Assembly: GCA_029204225.1 (NCBI GenBank)
Contig: CM055109.1
Location: 5,335,053-5,399,052, forward strand
DNA length: 64,000 nucleotides
Reading direction: 5' to 3'
Source: Diphasiastrum complanatum
Lineage: Eukaryota > Streptophyta > Lycopodiopsida > Lycopodiales > Lycopodiaceae
This document shows, piece after piece, positions 56,008 through 64,000 of this stretch. Made by a program: the position numbers and the translations under genes. Within the stretch, counting starts at the first letter, position 1, and each line of letters begins with the position of its first letter. The notes beneath the pieces were generated by a model, which was given only the letters and a program-made list of their open reading frames with translations, did not search any database and was not told where the DNA came from.

Positions 56008-56540
56008 CTTAGTTGCCCGTTCCGGAACGAGACCCTCAAAAAAAAATTAAAAAATACGTTTTTTTACCTAGGAAAAAAAAACAATAATATCTAAGGAAGC
56101 TTGAGGAGCATCTAAGGTGTGTGTTCAATCAAAGGTGAACGTCCACAAGGCTTCCTGCTTTCTTTCCGCAAGCTCACCTTGTCATTTTATTTGCTGAGTG
56201 ATTTACTGTTCTTTTTCCTTTGAGTCAGTTTGACTAAGCTGCATTGTAGATTATTATAGACCGTTCTTCAGTATTGAACTTCATCTTTTTCTTGATGAAT
56301 TCAGGGCGATTCTCAAGCAAGAATGTCAATCTCTTCATGAAAGCAATTGTTTTTTGAAGCAACAGGTAAAATCAGAAAATATGTTCCGACCGTTCAAGGA
56401 AGAATCGCTATCTGTGAAATGCAAATGCAGAATGCGCCGCACGCAGTAGGGTCGTTTTACGTTTTTTTTTTAACTTACAAAAAATCGTTCCGAACCACTA
56501 CGTTCCGGAACATACGGAACAGTCGGACCGGGCTTCTAAG
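56008..56540. mobile_element. MITE-like element (533 bp) with 8-bp TSD
   Basis: Flanked by perfect 8-bp repeats 'aagcaaac' (56000-56007, 56541-56548). The ends are inverted: CTTAGTTGCCCGTTCCG at the left and CTTAGAAGCCCGGTCCG as the reverse complement of the right (13 of 17 identical). Sub-terminal 'cgttccggaac' palindromes occur near both ends. It has no transposase. The 8-bp duplication suggests hAT-superfamily mobilisation, although the CTTAG terminus is not the usual hAT CA-G start. Confidence 0.7.
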
Positions 56541-56734
56541 AAGCAAACACAAGTATGCCAACATAATGAACAAAACTACTAGCCTTCTGCAAAAAAGAGG
56601 CACTTGAAAGTGGCCATCACTTACAAAACCATTACATATGATCAACTTGGTCTCCCTACTCAAATTTGACCACTCCATCAAAATGAATTTTGGAACTTGA
56701 TGGCTCTTGAGAGAATCTCTCAATATTCGCATCT

Positions 56735-58440
56735 GCAGATATGGTCAGTAGTAGAATACTGAGATCAGAAACCTGCCTGTCCCAACGCACGTAATCTCTT
56801 AGATTCCGCCTCTAAACTCACTACAAACTGAAGGAAGGTACCATATAGATTCGCGAGAACATGCCCAATCATGATCATGCACTAGTTACCATGGAGTCAT
56901 GGGTCACCATTTTTATGGATAGGGCGGATGATGTTCGTGCACCAGGATAATGGGAAGCCAGAAACAACTGCGGAATTGAGGAGAGTGGCTAATGTGGGAG
57001 CAAGGAGGTCGGCAGCATGGGTTAGGAGTTCAGATTCAAGGTCTTTGATATCTCTCGCCTTATGGGACTTCATTTTCTTGATGGCTGCAAGAACCATGTC
57101 GTAAGGTCATAAGGTAAACTCATAAGGTCGGGGAAAAAGATAGAGATGGGTGAGTCGGTGAGCATAGTATATAAGTTGGTGGCATAATCGGCCCACATAT
57201 GCAAAGGTCATCCAGGAGAGGTGGTGGAGCACGAGGGATAAACTCACGCCAAAAAGTGCTCGAGGAAGAACTAAAGAGAAGTTCAACAAGACTTTTTCCT
57301 TCAAAGTCATCATAAGCATGCTTTTTACGGCGGAGTGTACGATGGTAAGAACATCTAGAGGAACAGAGAAAGTGGGGAGCATGAGTACATGCGTGGGTGA
57401 CCAAGTGATGAAGAGATCGACATTCGGTGTCATACCATGGGGGGTGTAGAGAACGAGGTGGTAAAAAATGTGTGGCTTTGCATTTATGGGGCTTGGAAGG
57501 AAAGGCCAGAGAAGCGGCAGTATGAAGAGATATGGTAAGGAAATCAGCTTGTGTTTCAACTGTGTTGTCATGGGGAAAGGAGTGGAATAGGGAAGCCAGA
57601 GACTCCTGGTAGACTGGCATGTATATATAGGGCTGAATGTCTATCTAGGTGCACGGGTGAGCATGGGGTGTGGGGATGATTGAGGGGGGAGTAGACAATC
57701 AATAGCGAAAGATAGGAAAGAGTGATCAGAGAGGGTGGTGGGAGAGATGAAAATCAGAGGTTAGAGGTATGGAGGACGGTGACCCACCCCATGAGATAAT
57801 CGACGACACTATGTCCGCCACTGTGAGGGTGACAAGTATATCTGCCTGAATCCGGCCAACTAGTTAGGCCATTATAAATGGCTAACTCATGTGCCTCTCC
57901 AAACTGTAGTAAGTACTCACCATATGAGTAATAGGTCCCAAACTGTCCTCGGATATCCTTGTAAGTCCCATCTCATCAATGTCAAGGGCGTGAACACGGA
58001 GCTGGTGGTGTCATAAAACTCTGAGTGTCGCAAAGATGTCCTGCCATTAAAATCCCTCGTAAGGAAAATATGCCCCTGCTCTACAAATCTCACAATGTCC
58101 AATGAGAGATCAAGGTAGGGTGAACCAATGCCCTCAACAAAACATGAAGACTCTGGAGGAAAGTAACATGTCGCAATAGAGATGTCCACATTCAAATCAA
58201 TCTCTTGTCCAACAATGCGGATCCAAATATAGCGTGCATGCTCGCCACGTCGGATGAAGAGACTCCTTGTATAGGCACGCAACTCCTCCGGATCCACGAC
58301 CACTAGGTGATCTAGTCTCAGATTTATATACAAAATCCCATCTATATCCTAGGAAGGTGGATAGCTCTCGCTCCTGACTCTCATGAATCTCCACAAATAC
58401 CAATAAATTTTGTCCAATGATAAAGTCAATCAGGTCCCCT
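56735..58440 (-). pseudogene. LINE D ORF2: endonuclease and start of reverse transcriptase
   Basis: Frames 58197-58403 and 57917-58333 carry the APE-type endonuclease: FVEIHESQERE (QE-H-like), then GSGGVACLYKESLHPTWRA, DISIATCYFPPESS and HIFLTRDFNGRTS (GDFN motif with R for G). 57120-57620 carries the linker seen in LINE E (CRSLHHLVTHACTHAPHF). 56897-57097 starts RT (MVLAAIKKMKSHKARDIKDL, NIIRPIHKNGDP). Homology continues to GQAGF at about 56770. Stops and shifts break the frame. Confidence 0.85.
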
Positions 58441-58464
58441 GATGTGAAAGATGAATGTATACCA

Positions 58465-59590
58465 TCAGAGTTCCATACTGCTATCTGGAGATGGGGTGGA
58501 TGGGCGAGGTACTCCCGAACCTGGGGACCCCGAGTCCCTAGCGCTGGGAACTACTAGGAGCGCTAGCAAGGAAGCACACCCGTCCATCCCGATATATGAC
58601 CCATCTACCAGACTCTCGAGCCTCCTGAAAGGCTTTACGCCTTTCCTTGACCTGAATATATGTGAGATCATCATCCATATAGATAGTGGGGCCGCTTAAC
58701 TTGGCTCTGCAACAAAAGCCTCTCTGCGACTCTCCAAAGAAGTAAAACGGATGATCAAGGTGGCTGCATCCCTGGTAGTCCTCCATGCCACATCTAATCC
58801 ATTTGTCCTGTGATCTAGTGTGATATCAAGGAATCGCTTAGCTTCCGTCATGGCATCCTCGCACTCAAATGTTGTGCACTTTTTGTTCTCTAGCTTTTTC
58901 TTCCAAGATGGTGGCTGAAATGACTGAAGATATAGGAGCACTTGGTTTGGCCCATTTTTCCAAAACTGAAGCCCAAGAACGTGTCTCTTCTTTTTGTTTC
59001 TCGATCCTTTCTTCCAATACCCGTATCAGACTCGGAAGCTGCAATCTATTTGGTTCCGACTAGTTGCTCTGATGATGCAATCTTGGACTGCAACAAGCTC
59101 CCTTCATTGATCAAGGGTGAAACTATATCTTTCAACTATGAGATTTCTTGCTTCAAACAATGGAAATCAGCTTTAAACTGATCAATCTGCCAAGAAGTGA
59201 AGAGTTCAGACGATTTAGAAGGAGTGTACGGGATGTTTGTTGTAGGTGGTGGTTCTCGAAAGGCAGAGCAGCTGGCAGCAGATGTGGAAGAGGTCGTTGG
59301 AACGGGAAGAAGCCCGCCCGACTGACGGAGGAGGATCAGTAGAATCAACCTTATCTGAGGCAAGAACAACGGTGGAGGTGGCAACAGCAATCTCAGGCAG
59401 CGCTGCCTGTGTGGCAGGCAGCACTGCTGCTGCAGCACTAGGTCGGGGGAGGGACAGCAGCGCTGCCTGCAGGGCAGGCAGCGCTATTGCAGCAGAGTTG
59501 GATCAGGAGGGGGGGACGCGCTGCCTGTGTGGCAGGCGGAGCTACTGCTTTAACTGTTCTGGTGGAGGGAGGGCTCCGTTTTGGAGCCAT
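58465..59590 (-). pseudogene. LINE D ORF1
   Basis: Starts MAPKRSPPSTRTVKAVAPP at 59590, followed by an Ala/Pro-rich region with GC-rich internal repeats (ggcaggcagcgctg type at 59395-59490). After frameshifts come the RNA-binding core (DVAWRTTRDAATLIIRFTSL ESRREAF, split; about 58.75 kb) and the end segment with VDGSYIGMDG-type sequence. Family role: nucleic-acid chaperone coating LINE RNA. This copy is broken. Confidence 0.7.
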
Positions 59591-59658
59591 CCTGGTGGTT
59601 ATGGAGTTAGGGAGCGATGGTGGTAGCGAGGGAGCGATGGCCTAGGGCGCCATAACCA

Positions 59659-60382
59659 GAGAGATTGATTGATTCATTAATGTCTTTTCATGCCAAAAGG
59701 CATATAAATACATCCAAATGTGATAGAAAAACTAGACGGATCCATGCCTTCGAAATAGAATTACTGCCTTAACTAACAAAATGACAACTAAGAAGAGAGA
59801 GAGATATAGTCCAAGATTATATGGTACGGAGACCATTTAAATGTTCAATTGGACAACTCCTCATTTCTCTAAACTCCGCTCTAACTCAGTCGAAACTACG
59901 CTCTCAATAGTAGCTTTATGCTTGGTCTCAACAAAATGAATATTGCCATCTCTATAGATCATTCGTTTGCATGTATCTTTCGCTTCCTGGAGGGCTTTTT
60001 TCCATTCCACAACTTGTACAAAAGTAAGGTCTTCATCTCGAAAGATCTTAGTATCCTTTAGTTTAGACCGACGCTGTAGCACCTCCCGCCTAGACTCCAA
60101 CGAAGTGAAGCGTAATACAAGAGTGTTAACGTCTTTCTTGGTACGCCAAGCTGTATCCAAACTGTTGCTATAATGTTGGAGGTTTTCGTCTAGAAACTTT
60201 TTGGCTTCTCCAAGAGCATCCTGAGAATTAGGGATGCCCCTTACACGGACATTGAGGGCCTTTTGCTCTCACAAACGGCTCTCAGTGAATGTGGCAGAAA
60301 TGAACGAGATTGGGGCACTCAAATTACCTGGACGTTTAAGGATGTCTGCCCATGAAACCTCCTTCCGACTTTCTTTCTCACC
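59659..60382 (-). mobile_element. LINE C (5'-truncated, ORF1-only type)
   Basis: Starts directly after the (TC)n tail of LINE B, inside ORF1 (SWADILKRPGNLS), and encodes the ORF1 core: RVRGIPNSQD region, TAWRTKKDVNTLVLRFTSLE, FRDEDLTFVQVVEWKKALQE and IYRDGNIHFVE (59861-60160). ORF1 ends at 59861 and is followed at once by a 3' UTR ('aatggtct-cgtaccatataa'), with no ORF2. The 3' end 'tatgccttttggcatgaaaa' + 'gacattaatg' has an AATC/TC tail (59659-59676). Confidence 0.82.
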
Positions 60383-61778
60383 AGAGAGAGAGAGAGAGAA
60401 AGAAAGAAAGAAAGCTTTATTAACGTCTTTTCCATGCCAAAGACGTATAAGACGAACAAGTACATCAACTAAGTTGGACACAAGACGGATCAGTGCCGTC
60501 AAAGCAAAAGAAAGAAACTAACTAACTAGGAAGAGAGTCATAAAGCCAGGATTATATGGTACGTAGACCATTTACATGTTCAACTGGACATCTCTTCATT
60601 TCACTATCTCAAATTCTATCTCAGAATTATCATTAACTATAGGCTTTCGATCTACCAGTCTGATAATACCATCACGATAGATAAGTTGTTTGCCAGTTGA
60701 TAGAGCTTCTTGTCTTGCCTTCTTACGTTCTTGAACTTGGATGAAGGTAAGATCTTCGTCCAGGTAGATTTTGGTTTCCCACAATTTGAATCTATTCCCT
60801 AGAACTTCATGCCGGTGAGACGCTGATGTGAAGCGGATGACAAGAGTATCCAGGTCCTTCTTAGGTCGCTAGGCAGTTTTCATTCCTTTGCTATGGTGTT
60901 GAAGATTTCCTTCCAAAAACTTCTCAGCTTCTGCAGCAGCATTTTGAGAGTTTGGAATACCTCTAACACGAACATTGAGAGCTTTATGCTCTCGCAGACA
61001 ACTCTCAGTGAACATGGCTGAGATAAGCGAAGGTGAAGGCGGAGGTGGAGAGATAATTGGAGACGAACCTTTAAGCACATCTGCCCATGACTGGACAGCC
61101 GTATGGTGTTGTTCCACCTGATTTTCGAGTTGCTGGATTGTTGCTGGAGTAGCGATTTGAGAAGAGGCTTCACTTTTTATAACTGTAACTTCGTTCTTGA
61201 GTTCTTGAATGGAAGTATCCAACTTCTGAAGATGTGATTGCACCACTAGAAGCAGGGAATCATGAGAAGCCAATTGCTCTCTGTGATTGTTGAGGTATTC
61301 AAATAGACGAAGTTGATCATCCCGAAGAAGTTTGACCAATGCATATGGAGGGAGAGAAACAGGTGTGTTTGGAGTCAAGGGAATAGCTACAGTAGTTTCA
61401 CTATTGTCAAGTATAGGGTTTGATGGAGGGATAGGAACCACAACAGGCATAGGAGGAGGAGGGGTAGGTGGATCTGGCTGTAAGAAAGATGTTGAAGCAT
61501 TGTTGAAGACGGAGGATGGTTCAAAAGTGGTGGCAACGACTCCTTTGCGACGTGGCATTATGAGGGATCCAGCAGATCAGCGATGAGGGACAGCAGGTGC
61601 GATGGAAGACAGCGATGGAGCCAGCAGATCAGCGATGGAGGACAGGTGCAATGCAGAAATGCGATGGAGGTCCAGCAGATCCGCCAGCAGATGGAGCAGG
61701 TGCGATGGAGGAAGGGCGATGGAGGACATCCATCACTAGGCAGGCCATCACTAGGCCATGGAGATCCGCTGGTGCCCA

Positions 61779-61780
<2 letters not shown>
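60383..61780 (-). mobile_element. LINE B: ORF1-only non-autonomous element
   Basis: Complete from a 5' end abutting a (TC)n tract (61781) to a 3' end 'ctttggcatggaaaagacgt' + 'taataaagc' with a (TTTC)n(TC)n tail at 60383-60415. It holds a 5' UTR, ORF1 (61558 to 60596) and a 3' UTR, about 1.4 kb in all, and no ORF2. The ORF1-to-3' UTR junction is the same as in LINE C, so the lack of ORF2 is a family property and not a private deletion. Confidence 0.82.
60596..61558 (-). CDS. LINE B ORF1 protein (one frameshift)
   Basis: The start MPRRKGVVATTFEPSSVF is followed by a Pro-rich segment. A coiled coil comes next (LLRDDQLRLFEYLNNHREQL, LDTSIQELKNEVTVIKSEAS), then SWADVLKGSS, an RRM-like block (NVRVRGIPNSQN) and, after a frameshift near 60867, a C-terminal block (KIYLDEDLTFIQVQERKKA, LIYRDGIIRLVDRK). 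The order coiled coil, RRM, C-terminal domain is that of animal L1 ORF1p. No CCHC knuckle, usual in plant L1 ORF1, is seen. The protein would bind LINE RNA as a trimer (family knowledge). Confidence 0.75.

Positions 61781-61781
<1 letters not shown>

Positions 61782-61835
<54 letters not shown>
61782..61835 (-). repeat. (TC)n tract at the 5' junction of LINE B
   Basis: 27 GA units on plus. The right side is the host intron, only ~126 bp from the exon donor at 61961. This is the probable original insertion target of the B-C-D array. Confidence 0.95.
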
Positions 61836-61837
<2 letters not shown>

Positions 61838-61961
61838 TGTTATTGTATTTTGAGTACAAGGCACATAAAATCATAAAGTGCATCTCAAGTGTGTTTCATA
61901 CTGTGGGAATTTAGCACATGTCTAAGATAAAAACTGAACTGAAACTTATACTAAAACTTAC

Positions 61962-62165
61962 CATGTTTGACGTTAACATCGAAGACTGCGTATTTCCAAA
62001 CAAGCTATTCCCAGTTCCAGGTGCAAGTTGGCCAAGCTGGGGTTTCATGGCATTCGATTGATACAAGGGGTTTTGGCCAAGGCCTTGCTGGAGGGGTTGT
62101 AGTTGAGCGTTCTGCATTTGCTGGTGCTGCTGTTGTTGTTGAATCTGTAATTGAAATTGTCTTTC
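61962..62165 (-). CDS. Host gene exon, Gln-rich (68 codons)
   Basis: Acceptor 'attgacag' and donor 'gtaagt' on the minus strand, phase 0 at both ends. The content is ERQFQLQIQQQQQHQQMQNA, then QPLQQGLGQNPLYQSNAMKP and SLFGNTQSSMLTSNM. An alternative acceptor 'aattacag' seven codons downstream is also in phase. The block SLFGNTQSS resembles a similar stretch in the plant MED8 tail (from memory of the family, unverified). Confidence 0.72.
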
Positions 62166-62275
62166 CTGTCAATGTAGAAAAGGGTCAGTTTTCTGTAAAA
62201 ACATTCAATCAAGGAACCTATAATAATATAGTGGCCTTTAAAGAACATCAGATGCATCAATTCTTCCCCACATAC

Positions 62276-62341
62276 CTGTTGTGCTTGTATGTGTTGTTGA
62301 AACTGGGCCTGTTGCTGTTGATGCAGCTGCTGGAGTGGAGA
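62276..62341 (-). CDS. Host gene exon, Gln-rich (22 codons)
   Basis: Acceptor 'tttctgcag' and donor 'gtatgt', phase 0 at both ends, reading SPLQQLHQQQQAQFQQHIQA plus QQ. Introns of 110 bp and 324 bp flank it, a normal size and in contrast to the 10-kb and larger introns that follow. Confidence 0.72.
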
Positions 62342-62665
62342 CTGCAGAAAGAAATTCAAGTTCACATGTATCATGCAAAACGATGAAGTAAAAAACCTTT
62401 CAACAGATGCAACAAAGACACTAAGACTTGAGCAAAAAACTTGAATGATCACGCAAACCAGGGACATGCTCTAAACATAAAAAACGCTCCTCTACCCATA
62501 GCAACAAATCATTAAAGAAAAGTTTCCAAGTCCCAGTCCCCTTGAACACCAAAACTGACATTGTCTAACTTCTGTTGCTAAAATGTTGAAGAGTGATTCC
62601 TCTCAGTTTGTGTAACCAAACATTGGCACTTAAAACCAGTCTCTAATATCGTAAAGGTACAAAAC

Positions 62666-62749
62666 CTGCTGAAGTTGTTGCAGCTTTGCTTGTTGTGGCT
62701 GCATGATAGATTGCTGGACGACTCCTGGTTGATGATTTAAAATCTGAGC
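62666..62749 (-). CDS. Host gene exon, Gln-rich (28 codons)
   Basis: Acceptor 'ttcttag' and donor 'gttttg', phase 0, reading AQILNHQPGVVQQSIMQPQQ followed by AKLQQLQQ. It is the most upstream exon I can identify. Further 5' exons are expected beyond it on the minus strand. Confidence 0.68.
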
Positions 62750-63229
62750 CTAAGAAGAATACATCAGCTTATAAGAGAAGCTCTAAAGTGACAATTAAGA
62801 CTAATAACCAGATTCCATACTAAGCATCAGACAAAATGACTAATTGTATAAAAATAGCAATGTTCATGAAGTCCCCAGAATGCAGTCATTACACCCTTGC
62901 CAAGAAGGTATAGCTTCTATTGTTTTCAAGATGTTGAAAATAGTAAGTCTAGTAAAATGTCAATAGAATACAATATGTAATTATGAGCATATAAGGTAAT
63001 ACATGTGGTCTTTCAAAAGATGAATATATGATCAGCAAGTCATAACTTATTCAGGGATTAGGATGATGACACAGTGCTCTTACACTTGGTGTAAAGGCAA
63101 GTGAAACATAATCTGTACATCAAAGACAGCAATTTCTAGTTTGGATTGACAAACATGTCTCCATCAGCAGAACAAATTTTTCCAAGATCATTCCGTGAGA
63201 GGAAAAACTACTAGAAATATTGATGTCTT
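62750..63229. other. Intron or upstream sequence, nothing recognised
   Basis: No exon or transposon sequence was identified before copia G. Confidence 0.4.
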
Positions 63230-63488
63230 TGAAGTCTCAACCATGGTCCAATTATATGAGATACCTAGTGGAAGCGTTAATCACCTTCATACAGCTCCTG
63301 TGCAAGACCAAGGAGGAGGAGAGCTTGAAGTCTCTCCCTGCTGCATTTCAATCCTACGTGAAGCCCCTTGAGTGTCGGGACTGTAGCTAAACTAGACTTG
63401 ACTAGCACTACAACAATATGGAGTTCTAAAATAGACTAATCAATAAACTATGATACTAGGACATACTAATTAATCATTATTTCTAACA
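63230..63488 (-). repeat. Copia G 3' LTR (outer end uncertain)
   Basis: On the minus strand the LTR starts TGTTAGAAATAATGATTA, directly after a purine tract (rc of ctctccctta, 63489-63498). Its other end is not fixed because no second LTR is visible. Confidence 0.55.
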
Positions 63489-63790
63489 CTCTCCCTTAGT
63501 GTTTAATTGGTCATCTACCATTCCAAGTTTCTAAATTTCTCAAATTTCTGTCTTACAAGCCCTAGGTAAAGACGTCTGTCACTTATCATTTGTATTACAG
63601 TAGACAAGTTCATGTCTTCTTCTTGAAGTGAGTATGTGTTTGATCCTGCTATGAAGAACGTGATTCTTAGCCGATTTAAGATTGGATACAACTTCGGTTG
63701 TCACACTTACGTGTTGTAGGACCTTCTTGCTCTTATGTGAGATCCTGATTCCTGGAGAATCCACCCAAGCCAAATTGCTTCAGATGTAGC
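63489..63790 (-). pseudogene. Copia G: RNase H fragment
   Basis: The minus strand encodes the end of copia pol: 'SNLKSAKNHVLHSRIKHIL' and 'HELVYCNTNDK', then a frameshifted C-terminal tail before the purine tract. The first catalytic Asp region reads VSNLKSAKNH where CDNQSAI-LAKNP is usual. The element is cut at about 63790, where gypsy-type LTR sequence begins. Confidence 0.8.
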
Positions 63791-63799
63791 ACTTGTAGC

Positions 63800-64000
63800 T
63801 GAGAGTTATGATCAAAATCATAGATTTTAACATCCATGAAGCAAGGAAAAACAATTCGTGAAGCAGACCTAACAATCTCCCATCAAGAATGGCAGTCTAG
63901 CATCACAAAGCATCAATAGCTAAAACCCAACAAGCAATAGCGAAGGCAGGAGTTCTCCCACGAAGAGCCTAAGCAGTACCAAATCAATAAGCTAAAAAGT
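63800..64000. repeat. LTR fragment related to 54.6 kb, running off the window
   Basis: 'catcaatagctaaaaccca', 'caagcaatagcgaaggcagg' and 'agttctcccacgaag' match the LTR-like segment at 54580-54690. It continues beyond the right edge. Confidence 0.5.

Larger units (their letters stand above)
56735..59658 (-). mobile_element. LINE D (full 5' end, 3'-truncated in RT)
   Basis: Starts on the minus strand directly after the short (TC) tail of LINE C (59659-59676). It carries a 5' UTR, ORF1 and ORF2 with endonuclease and the beginning of RT, then loses homology at about 56735 inside RT. The lost 3' end distinguishes it from B and C. Confidence 0.8.
37865..62749 (-). other. Host gene span: Gln/Asn-rich protein, possibly MED8 tail
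   Basis: Five minus-strand exons (62666-62749, 62276-62341, 61962-62165, 51920-51976, 37865-38274) have GT/AG borders. The first four join in phase 0 to a continuous Gln-rich frame. The last exon needs one extra base from an upstream exon, so at least one exon of length 3n+1 is missing between 38.3 and 51.9 kb. The 5' end of the gene lies beyond 62.75 kb or was displaced. Resemblance to the Gln-rich C-terminal region of plant Mediator subunit MED8 (a 'NS-LF--TQ-S---S-M' block and 'QQGLGQ') suggests a nuclear transcription coactivator, but low-complexity composition makes this tentative. The two largest introns are ~10.0 kb and up to ~13.6 kb and hold nearly all transposons of the right half of the window. 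Confidence 0.6.

Overview
The window looks like nuclear DNA of a land plant with a large, transposon-filled genome. The evidence is a chromodomain Ty3/gypsy element, several Ty1/copia elements primed from initiator-Met tRNA (TGGTATCAGAGC sites), remnants of plant SMAX1-like and ABCB genes, and a plant-type Gln-rich gene with GT-AG introns. The species cannot be fixed from sequence alone. Large introns and the element types would suit a fern or another large-genome lineage (inference).

Layout, left to right. 1-5.9 kb: a gypsy chromovirus with one intact 1595-codon gag-pol frame, its leader, polypurine tract and part of its 3' LTR. 6-13 kb: broken gene pieces (SMAX1-like Double Clp-N, ABCB transporter) among long GA/CT microsatellites. 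13-23.4 kb: nested LTR elements; copia A is split by copia B, which carries a 5-bp target duplication, and B itself holds older pieces. 23.4-29.2 kb: an AT-rich Helitron-like island (HUH Rep, PIF1-type helicase, GIY-YIG-like nuclease, unknown ORF). 29.4-31.7 kb: 5' half of copia E on the minus strand. 31.9-34.3 kb: imperfect ~0.4-kb tandem repeats and T-poor DNA. 34.4-37.8 kb: no recognisable gene.

37.9-62.7 kb is the span of one minus-strand host gene for a Gln/Asn-rich protein, possibly the C-terminal part of Mediator subunit MED8. Five phase-consistent exons are visible and at least one is missing. Its introns of about 10 kb and 13.6 kb are filled with two gypsy remnants, copia C, two head-to-tail LINE arrays, two MITE-like elements and a complete 404-bp TRIM.

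Two signals stand out. (1) The TRIM at 55234-55637 has 144-bp LTRs, a PBS, a PPT and a perfect 5-bp target duplication, and each LTR carries a tRNA-like sequence with intact pol III A and B boxes. This is analogous to the 5S-bearing Cassandra TRIMs but uses a tRNA. (2) Six of six LINE copies begin exactly at a (TC)n tract and end in (TC)n-type tails, forming chains E-F-G and B-C-D. This suggests a LINE lineage that targets GA/TC microsatellites, with ORF1-only non-autonomous members.
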